NCBI GenBank assembly: GCA_028706835.1
Contig: JAQTVL010000351.1
Span: 1 to 5,230 of the forward strand
From: Phycisphaerae bacterium
GTDB taxonomy: Bacteria; Planctomycetota; Phycisphaerae; JAJVII01
Direction: 5' to 3'
DNA length: 5,230 nt
Part shown: positions 1 to 4,946 of the stretch, in pieces
Layout of the letters: each line of letters opens with the position of its first letter
How positions within the stretch are numbered: position 1 is the stretch's first letter
Notes under the pieces: generated by a model
What the model saw: only the letters and a program-made list of their open reading frames with translations
Told to the model about the DNA's origin: nothing
The model's database searches: none
Made by a program: the position numbers and the translations under genes

Positions 1-192
1 CCACCACCAACGCCGCAACAAGCAATTGGAGTCCCCACGCCATCGAGTGTGTCCTTTCTGCTGGGTAAGAGTCGCCCCTGCCAGCGACCCAGTCCATTCT
101 ACGGAACAGGCGGGCATCTGGAAATACCCGAACCCGCCGGAAAATCCGCGGCACGTCTTGTGCAAAGTTCGAGTTTGATGAGAATAGCGAGC
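1..192. other. Upstream region, no supported gene
   Basis: No gene is supported here. The frame of the downstream methyltransferase stays open back to a GTG at position 49, but the 48 extra residues it would add are low-complexity and do not resemble the start of SpoU/TrmH proteins, so I treat this stretch as non-coding leader or the tail of something outside the window. A loose inverted repeat (GGCGGG at 109-114 with CCCGCC at 133-138, 18-base loop) has no T tract and is not a convincing terminator. Confidence 0.5.
158..185 (+). promoter_or_regulatory. Weak candidate promoter for the methyltransferase gene
   Basis: TTGTGC at 158-163 and GAGAAT at 180-185 are separated by 16 bases and partly match sigma-70 -35 and -10 boxes. 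If real, transcription would begin within a base or two of the ATG at 193, giving an almost leaderless message, which would fit the lack of a clear ribosome binding site there. The match is weak and could be chance. Confidence 0.2.
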
Positions 193-975
193 ATGCATAT
201 TCCCATTCAGTCACTGGACGATCCGCGGATTGCGCACTACCGCAACCTGAAGGATCGCGACCTCGCCGACGACGGCGATCGGTTCATCGCCGAGGGCGAG
301 TTGGTCGTTCGCCGGCTGCTGGCCGATCCGCTCGCCGCCGAGTCGGTGCTGCTGGCTGAACACCAGGTCGCCGAGATCGGCCCGCTGGTCCCAGTCGGCG
401 TGCCCGTCTACGTCGCGCCGGCCGAGGTTGTCAGCCGCGTCGTCGGCTTCAAGTTCCACTCCGGCGTGATCGCCGTGGGCCGCCGCCCGGCGCCGCCGTC
501 CCTCGACGACGTGACGCTCCCGGAACGCGCAACGGTGGTCATCCTGCCCGAGGTGGCCAACACCGAGAATCTCGGCTCGCTGCTGCGGATCAGCGCCGCC
601 TTCGGCGTCGACGCCGTCGTCCTCGGCGAGCGTTGCTGCGACCCCTACTATCGCCAGTCCGTCCGCGTCTCGATGGGCGCCGTCTTCAACCTCCGGCTGG
701 TCCGTTCGCGCGACCTGTCGGCCGACCTCGCCCGGCTGCGACAGGAATTCGGCGTCGAATTGATCGCGGCCGTGCTGGACGAATCAGCCGAGCCCCTGGC
801 CGGCGCGACGCGCCCGCAGCGGATCGCCCTGCTGTTCGGCAACGAGGCCCAAGGCCTGCCGCCGGCGATCGCCGCCGCGTGCGATCGGCGGGTGACGATC
901 CCGATGAAACTGGGCACGGACTCCTTGAACGTCGCGGTCGCGGCGGGGATATTCCTCTATCACTTCACGCAGTGA
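193..975 (+). CDS. SpoU/TrmH-family RNA 2'-O-methyltransferase
   Basis: A 260-residue protein from the ATG at 193, a usual length for this family. These enzymes transfer a methyl group from S-adenosylmethionine to a ribose 2'-OH in tRNA or 23S rRNA, in the cytoplasm, using a trefoil-knotted (SPOUT) fold. Residues about 1-95 look like the substrate-binding domain, with IQSLDDPRI near the start and FIAEGELVVRRLL. The catalytic domain shows motif 1 (N123-T-E-N126-L-G-S-L-L-R132, with the conserved Arg), motif 2 (F-G216-N217-E218-A-Q-G-L) and motif 3 (I-P-M-K-L-G-T-D-S244-L-N246-V-A-V-A-A-G). The start is uncertain: ATG 178 and GTG 49 are in frame. I prefer 193 because homology-like sequence begins there, although no strong Shine-Dalgarno is seen. 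The exact RNA target (rRNA or tRNA site) cannot be told from sequence, so I give no symbol. No functional tie to the genes on its right is evident. Confidence 0.93.
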   Translation: MHIPIQSLDDPRIAHYRNLKDRDLADDGDRFIAEGELVVRRLLADPLAAESVLLAEHQVAEIGPLVPVGVPVYVAPAEVVSRVVGFKFHSGVIAVGRRPAPPSLDDVTLPERATVVILPEVANTENLGSLLRISAAFGVDAVVLGERCCDPYYRQSVRVSMGAVFNLRLVRSRDLSADLARLRQEFGVELIAAVLDESAEPLAGATRPQRIALLFGNEAQGLPPAIAAACDRRVTIPMKLGTDSLNVAVAAGIFLYHFTQ

Positions 976-982
976 ACGACAG

Positions 983-988
983 TAGAAT
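983..988 (+). promoter_or_regulatory. Possible -10 box before the oxidoreductase gene
   Basis: TAGAAT lies in the 43-bp gap between the methyltransferase stop and the oxidoreductase ATG and matches the -10 consensus at five of six bases. No good -35 box sits 16-18 bases upstream, so it is only a candidate. If used, the oxidoreductase would be transcribed on its own as well as by readthrough. Confidence 0.25.
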
Positions 989-1018
989 GTCCGCTTCTAA
1001 TTGAAAGCGAGTAACCGG

Positions 1019-2323
1019 ATGAGTTCACCGATTGTCAATCGTCCCGTCACCGTCGCTATCGTCGGCGCGGGGCACCGCTCCATCGTCTATGCCGACTATG
1101 CGCGGAATCATCCCGACCTCATGACCGTCGTCGTCGTCGCGGATCCCATGGCCGCTCGCCGTGAGGCGGCTGCCCGGCGATACGGCATCCCCGCGTCCGG
1201 GCAGTTCGCGTCGTTTGACGAACTCGCCCGCCGGCCCGGACTGTCCGACGCGGTCATCAACGGCACGATGGACCGGCTGCACTACGCCTCAAGCATGCCG
1301 TTGCTCGAGGCCGGCTTCCACATGCTGCTGGAGAAGCCGATCGCGCCGACCGAGCGCGAGGTCCGCGACCTGATCGCCGCCGCCAAACGTCGCGATCGCA
1401 TCGTCATGATCTGCCACGTGCTTCGCTACGCGCCGTTCTACGCCAAGGTCAAGGAACTGCTCACCGGCGGCGCCATCGGCAACCTCGTCGCGCTCCGAAC
1501 CATGGAGGCCGTCAGCTATCATCACATGGCGGTCGGATTCGTCCGCGGGCGATGGAGCCGCACGGCTGACAGCAACCCCATGCTGCTGTCCAAGTGCTGC
1601 CACGATCTGGACATCATCGCCTGGCTGATGACCGGCGTGCCGGCGGTTCGCGTCGCCAGTTTCGGCTCGCTGATGCAATTCCGCCCGGAGAACGCCCCGC
1701 CAGGCGCCGGCGAGCGCTGCCTTGCGGACTGCCCCCTGGAGCCGACCTGCCAATACTCCGCTAAGCTGAACTACATCGACAAGAACCTGTGGCGGTTCTA
1801 CGCATGGGAGTGCCTCGAACCGAACATGACCCCGACCGTCGAGCAGAAGCTCGAATCCCTGCGAACGAACAATCCGTTCGGCCGGTGCGTCTGGCGGTGC
1901 GACAATGACGTGGTCGATCACCAGTCGGTAATCGTCGAGTTCGCCAACGGCGCGACCGCGACGCACGACATGTGGGGCGCGGTCAGCCGGGCGGCCAGAA
2001 CGATCCACGTCATCGGCAGCGCCGGCGAACTGGAGGGCGACGGTGAGGAGGGCGTCATCCGCGTTCGCCGGCCGAGCCTGGCTCGCACTCCCAAGGCGGC
2101 GGAGTTCGACGTCGAGACGATCAACCTGAACGACCTGGGCACGACCGTGACCGACGGCCATGGCGGCGGGGACGAGCGTCTGATAGCGGACTTCGTCGCC
2201 ACGCTCCGCGGCGAGTCGGCCTCGCAGGCCGTGACGCGGATCGAGGACTCCTTCACCGGCCACCAGATCGCCTTCGCCGCCGACACCGCGATGCATCAGC
2301 GGAAGGTGGTGGAACTGGCATAA
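1019..2323 (+). CDS. Gfo/Idh/MocA-family NAD(P)-dependent oxidoreductase with Cys-rich insert
   Basis: A 434-residue protein. The family oxidises or reduces sugars, inositols and related polyols with NAD(P). The N-terminal Rossmann fold begins V-A-I-V-G16-A-G18-H-R20, the dinucleotide-binding loop, followed by V-V-V-V-A-D at the end of the second strand. The family hallmark E105-K106-P107-I-A is present, and K192-C-C-H195-D-L-D198-I matches the catalytic D/H region of the C-terminal domain. Between about residues 230 and 295 lies a cysteine-rich insert: C234-x3-C238-x5-C244, then C265, C290-x3-C294. This looks like a metal- or cluster-binding or disulfide element, which is inference. The length is longer than the roughly 330-380 residues of plain family members, consistent with the insert. 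I chose ATG 1019; a TTG at 1001 would add six residues and has no better ribosome binding site. No transporter or sugar-operon partner is seen, so the substrate is unknown. Confidence 0.92.
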   Translation: MSSPIVNRPVTVAIVGAGHRSIVYADYARNHPDLMTVVVVADPMAARREAAARRYGIPASGQFASFDELARRPGLSDAVINGTMDRLHYASSMPLLEAGFHMLLEKPIAPTEREVRDLIAAAKRRDRIVMICHVLRYAPFYAKVKELLTGGAIGNLVALRTMEAVSYHHMAVGFVRGRWSRTADSNPMLLSKCCHDLDIIAWLMTGVPAVRVASFGSLMQFRPENAPPGAGERCLADCPLEPTCQYSAKLNYIDKNLWRFYAWECLEPNMTPTVEQKLESLRTNNPFGRCVWRCDNDVVDHQSVIVEFANGATATHDMWGAVSRAARTIHVIGSAGELEGDGEEGVIRVRRPSLARTPKAAEFDVETINLNDLGTTVTDGHGGGDERLIADFVATLRGESASQAVTRIEDSFTGHQIAFAADTAMHQRKVVELA

Positions 2324-2416
2324 TGTTTCCGGGCCTCTCGCGTTGCGTTCTGTGGAGCGGGAACTTTTCGCCCGGCGGAACGTCTCAAGAAGCTGGCTCT
2401 GGAACAGGAGATTGCC
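2324..2416 (+). other. Intergenic leader before the first paralogue
   Basis: A 93-bp gap between the oxidoreductase stop and the first leader-like paralogue. I see no clean hairpin with a T tract and no convincing -35/-10 pair. Its only clear element is the ribosome binding site at its right end. A change of function across this gap suggests that a new transcription unit begins here, but the sequence does not show the promoter. Confidence 0.4.
2406..2410 (+). promoter_or_regulatory. Shine-Dalgarno AGGAG for the first paralogue
   Basis: AGGAG is followed by a six-base spacer and the ATG at 2417. It fixes that start rather than the out-of-frame ATGs upstream at 2323 and beyond. Confidence 0.75.
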
Positions 2417-3379
2417 ATGTCCACCGACAGCCCTGTCGAACAACCCGCGGTGCGAACAACCATCGTCGGCGGCCGGCCCCCCGGCTGCGGCAAGTCGGTC
2501 GGCAACGTCCCGCGCGGCGTGGAGGTGTTGGTCAAGAAGGCGGCAGTCGACCCGGAGTTCCGCGCGACCCTGCTGGCCAAGCGCGCCGCCGCCGCGGACG
2601 AGATCGGCCTCCGGCTCGAACCGGCTGAGGCCCTCATGCTCAACGCGGTGCCCGCCCGGCAACTCGAGATGATCATCGGCACGACGAAGGTGGACCCGCG
2701 AATACGCCCGGCCTTCCTGGGCAAGGTGGCTGCGGCCATGCTCGTCGCGCTCGGCGTGATGACGATCAGCGTCAACGACGGCGAGGCGCAGTCCAAAGGC
2801 TGCCTGGCGGATCGGGTGGTATCCCCGCCCGCCACTCAGGAGGTCGAACGCGTCAAGGGCGAGCGCCCGGACATCCCGAGAGACTTTGGCGTTCGGGTCG
2901 CTGGCGTCACGGCCGTGCCCGTGCCGCCGGCCGCGACGCAGCCGGCCACCCAGCCGGCGATCCAGCCGCCGGTCGAGATTCGCGAGATGCGCGGTGCGCG
3001 GATCGACCGACCGGAGGTCTTTCCGTCCGCCGGCGTCCGCGACCCCGGACTGCCACCTGATCCCGACGTTCAGCAACCGCCGCCGACCACGCAACCCGTC
3101 GCGCTGGCCCCCGACGAATACGACAAGCTGATCGGGCAACTGGACGACCCGAAGTATCAGGTTCGCGAGGCGGCTGAGCGCCGGCTGACCCAGGCAGGCA
3201 AGCCGATCCAGGCGGCGTTGGAGAAGACCAGGCAGACGGCAGGCCTGCCGCCCGAGGCGGCGTGGCGGATCGACCGGATCATCCAGCGACTGAACCCGAA
3301 GCCGATCCCGCCGCCCGTGCGGGCGCCGTTCGTCACCAAGGGTGCAATGCGGCAACCGCCGCCGGATGTCGAGGACTGA
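2417..3379 (+). CDS. RiPP-leader-like N-domain / Pro-rich linker / HEAT-like unit protein, paralogue 1
   Basis: A 320-residue protein that I cannot assign to a named family. Residues 1-31 are a unique extension. Residues about 32-103 form a helical, Ala/Leu-rich domain with R33-G-V-E-V-L-V-K-K-A-A-V-D, then FRATLLAKR and EIGL, a pattern like the NHLP class of RiPP leader peptides. A hydrophobic stretch follows at about 104-117 (V-A-A-A-M-L-V-A-L-G-V), then a linker of about 115 residues rich in Pro, Gln, Thr and Val. The linker holds two related motifs, KGERPDIPRDFGVR (147-160) and RGARIDRPEVF…GVR (192-208). Residues 234-292 are one HEAT-like unit (QLDDPKYQVREAAERRL…PPEAAWRIDRII) known to me from planctomycete proteins. 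It has only two cysteines (C24, C129). It is paralogous to the next gene and stands close upstream of a B12 radical SAM gene, so I infer that it is a substrate or partner of that enzyme. It could instead be a membrane-associated structural protein. The coding call is secure; the function is not. Confidence 0.85.
   Translation: MSTDSPVEQPAVRTTIVGGRPPGCGKSVGNVPRGVEVLVKKAAVDPEFRATLLAKRAAAADEIGLRLEPAEALMLNAVPARQLEMIIGTTKVDPRIRPAFLGKVAAAMLVALGVMTISVNDGEAQSKGCLADRVVSPPATQEVERVKGERPDIPRDFGVRVAGVTAVPVPPAATQPATQPAIQPPVEIREMRGARIDRPEVFPSAGVRDPGLPPDPDVQQPPPTTQPVALAPDEYDKLIGQLDDPKYQVREAAERRLTQAGKPIQAALEKTRQTAGLPPEAAWRIDRIIQRLNPKPIPPPVRAPFVTKGAMRQPPPDVED
3116..3292 (+). repeat. Single HEAT-like unit in paralogue 1
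   Basis: Residues 234-292 form a two-helix unit with the pattern D-x-L-I-x-Q-L-D-D-P-x-Y-x-V-R-E-A-A-x-x-R-L, then L-P-P-E-A-A-W-R-I-x-R-I. It matches the third unit of paralogue 2 closely. Such units usually mediate protein-protein contact. Confidence 0.65.
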
Positions 3380-3385
3380 GACCCG

Positions 3386-3416
3386 TTCGTAGCACCACAG
3401 CGCAACTTCGTAGCAC
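3386..3416 (+). repeat. 10-bp direct repeat TTCGTAGCAC at the left end of the hairpin array
   Basis: TTCGTAGCAC occurs at 3386-3395 and again at 3407-3416, 21 bases apart. The second copy runs into the first hairpin. It may be the edge of the repeat element or a partial second copy of its left boundary. Confidence 0.7.
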
Positions 3417-3481
3417 GGGCATCTTGCCCGTGAGTCGTCAGGGCCGTCCCGGCCCTGAAGACCATGGGCGGGACGCCCATG
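3414..3481. repeat. Triple palindromic hairpin array (dispersed intergenic repeat)
   Basis: Three perfect 8-bp inverted repeats, each with a 3-nt loop, stand in a row: cacgggcatcttgcccgtg (3414-3432), cagggccgtcccggccctg (3439-3457) and catgggcgggacgcccatg (3463-3481). Spacers are 6 and 5 bases. Read by accident, the region gives STGILPVSRQGRPG on the + strand and MGVPPM…HGQDARAT on the - strand, peptide strings that I recall as common spurious small-protein annotations in planctomycete and other genomes, which implies a dispersed repeat family. It lies between stop and start of two paralogues. The stems are strong enough to act on RNA as attenuators or mRNA stabilisers, but there is no T tract, so a classical terminator is unlikely. 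Confidence 0.85.
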
Positions 3482-3492
3482 CCACAACACAT

Positions 3493-3496
3493 GAGG
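3493..3496 (+). promoter_or_regulatory. Ribosome binding site GAGG for the second paralogue
   Basis: GAGG lies seven bases before the ATG at 3504 and just downstream of the last hairpin (ends 3481), so the site remains unpaired when the hairpin forms. Confidence 0.6.
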
Positions 3497-3503
3497 CCAA
3501 CCC

Positions 3504-4943
3504 ATGACTGAACCCAACTCGTCCATCCCCCGCGGCGTCGAGGTGCTCGTCAAGAAGGCGGCGGTGGATGCGCAGTTCCGCGCGACGCTGCTGGCCAGGC
3601 GTGCCGCCGCGGCCGCCGAGATCGGCCTGCTGCTCACGCCGAGCGAAAAGGCGATGCTGAACGCCGTGCCGGTGGCGCAGATCGAAGCGATCGTCGGGCA
3701 GACGCAGGTGGACCCGGCCATCCGCCCGGCCCTCCTCGGCAAGGTGGCGGCGGCGATGCTGCTGGCCCTCGGCGTCATCAGCCTGCCCATCAGCGAAACC
3801 GACGCCATGCTGATCGGTATCCTGCCCGGCCGCGACGGGGCGTCGGCGGCGACCCAGCCTGCCGCGTCACCCGCCGCGGACACGCCGCGCCTCGTTCTCG
3901 GCATTCAGCCGATGGGGCCGGTTCAGCCGCCGCAGCCGGAAGGGATACGCCCGGACCGTCCGCCGACCAGCCAGGCCGATCTGACGCAGCGGATCGACAA
4001 GCTTGTCAGCCAACTGGACGTGAAGGACTTCCACGCCCGTACCTCGACCGCCGCCGAGCAGGAACTTCGCTCGCTCGACATGAACGCGGTCATCGCCCGC
4101 CTGAAAGAGCTGCTCGAAACCAAGACGCTGTCGGCCAACGCCACCGAGCAGGTGAAGGCGATTCTGGCCACGCCCGCCAAGATCGACCTGCTGGTGAGAA
4201 AGCTGGAGTTCGAAGTCGTCTCCCGGCGCGGCGCGACCGTCAGCCACGACACCACGCCCGACGAGGCCGAGCGGCTGCTGCTTGAGATCGGCCCATGGTC
4301 GTTGCCGGCAGTCAAGGCGGCGCTGGCGTCAGGCAAGATGTCGGCCGACGCGACCGCTCGGGCGAAACGGATCATCGCCAAGCTTGAGACGGCTGCAACC
4401 TCGCGGCCCGGCGAGCCGCTCTCCCGAGGCGTCCGCCCCGATCGCCCGCCGCAGACTCAGCCGGCGGCGTTGAACTTGAACCCGCAGAACACCTACGCCG
4501 GCAGGGTCGTCATCATCTCCGGCGTGTTGGTTCAGGCCGGGGAGCAGGCGGACCTACCGCCGCCTGTCGCGGGGATCGCACCGACGCTCCCACGTCCGAC
4601 GACGCCGCCGACCAGCCAGCCGACCACGCAGCCGGTTTCGCTCGCGCCCGGCGAATTCGACAGGCTGGTCGCACAACTGGACGATCCGAAATTCCCGGTC
4701 CGCGAGGCGGCTGAGCAGCGGTTGGCCCAGGCGGGCAAGGCCATCCTGCCGCAGTTGCAGAAGGCGAAGGAGAACAAGGATCTGCCGCCGGAGGCCGCCT
4801 GGCGGATCAAACGCATTCTCGACAAGCTGAACCCCCAACCGGCCCAGCCGCCGCCGGATCGCCCGATGGTCAGGTTCGGCGCGGCGATTGACCGACGCGA
4901 GGTAATTGACGGCCTGCGGGCCGACCCGCCTTCAGGAGATTAA
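3504..4943 (+). CDS. RiPP-leader-like N-domain protein with three HEAT-like units, paralogue 2
   Basis: A 479-residue paralogue of the preceding gene, not assignable to a named family. Residues 8-97 repeat its N-terminal domain (P-R-G-V-E-V-L-V-K-K-A-A-V-D, FRATLLARR, EIGL, MLNAVP, VDPAIRPALLGKVAAAML), ending in a hydrophobic stretch at about 81-97. A Pro/Gln/Ala linker follows, then HEAT-like units at about 163-222 and 227-295, a second linker (296-383) with TSQPTTQP-type sequence, and a third unit at 384-442 matching that of paralogue 1. Motifs EGIRPDRPP (146-154) and RGVRPDRPP (308-316) begin the two linkers, and PDRP with AIDRREVIDGLR (452-472) closes the protein. There is no cysteine at all. 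Three bases separate its stop from the radical SAM start, so the two are almost certainly co-transcribed and translationally coupled. I infer a role as substrate or scaffold for that enzyme; a purely structural role is possible. Confidence 0.87.
   Translation: MTEPNSSIPRGVEVLVKKAAVDAQFRATLLARRAAAAAEIGLLLTPSEKAMLNAVPVAQIEAIVGQTQVDPAIRPALLGKVAAAMLLALGVISLPISETDAMLIGILPGRDGASAATQPAASPAADTPRLVLGIQPMGPVQPPQPEGIRPDRPPTSQADLTQRIDKLVSQLDVKDFHARTSTAAEQELRSLDMNAVIARLKELLETKTLSANATEQVKAILATPAKIDLLVRKLEFEVVSRRGATVSHDTTPDEAERLLLEIGPWSLPAVKAALASGKMSADATARAKRIIAKLETAATSRPGEPLSRGVRPDRPPQTQPAALNLNPQNTYAGRVVIISGVLVQAGEQADLPPPVAGIAPTLPRPTTPPTSQPTTQPVSLAPGEFDRLVAQLDDPKFPVREAAEQRLAQAGKAILPQLQKAKENKDLPPEAAWRIKRILDKLNPQPAQPPPDRPMVRFGAAIDRREVIDGLRADPPSGD
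3990..4829 (+). repeat. Three HEAT-like units within paralogue 2
   Basis: Unit 1 (3990-4169), unit 2 (4182-4388) and unit 3 (4653-4829) share the scheme D-x-L-V-x-x-L-(D)…F…R…A…L…L…L-S/P-x-x-A-x-x-R/V-x-x-I-L/I. Units 1 and 2 are adjacent and degenerate; unit 2 has a longer first helix or loop around residues 240-256. Unit 3 is separated by a Pro/Thr/Gln linker and is the one conserved in paralogue 1. The arrangement suggests internal duplication after or before the gene duplication. Confidence 0.55.
4934..4938 (+). promoter_or_regulatory. Shine-Dalgarno AGGAG deciding the GTG start of the radical SAM gene
   Basis: AGGAG sits inside the last codons of paralogue 2, eight bases before GTG 4947. 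This placement supports the GTG start and translational coupling of the two genes. Confidence 0.75.
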
Positions 4944-4946
4944 GTA

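Noticed and set aside
109..138. Inverted repeat GGCGGG…CCCGCC as a terminator
   Set aside because: Only six base pairs with an 18-base loop and no T tract; expected by chance in GC-rich DNA.
49..192. GTG start at 49 giving a 308-residue methyltransferase
   Set aside because: The extra 48 residues have no family resemblance and no ribosome binding site is seen; the shorter 260-residue form has the usual length.
633..1004. Alternative + strand open frame overlapping the methyltransferase
   Set aside because: Arg/Pro/Gly-rich frame-shifted shadow of the SpoU motifs with no independent evidence for translation.
2471..2500. GGRPPGCGKS near the start of paralogue 1, resembling a Walker A P-loop
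   Set aside because: The spacing is G-x5-GKS, not G-x4-GK[ST]; no hydrophobic strand or Walker B follows; and it lies in a short unique extension absent from paralogue 2.
3414..3481. Hairpin array as a CRISPR or a classical rho-independent terminator
   Set aside because: The three palindromes differ in sequence and have spacers of only 5-6 bases, unlike CRISPR; no T run follows any stem.
3157..3507. Small open frames on both strands through the hairpin array (MGVPPMVFR…HGQDARAT and GILPV…GRDAHAT peptides)
   Set aside because: They are translations of a palindromic repeat, which is why both strands give similar peptides, and they overlap a real gene. I regard them as non-coding.
1289..3904. 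An 871-codon open frame on the - strand spanning three + strand genes and the intergenic gaps
   Set aside because: Its translation is Arg/Ala/Gly/His-rich without family motifs, and it runs antisense to genes with clear motifs and ribosome binding sites. In GC-rich DNA with strong third-position GC, such antisense frames stay open by chance.
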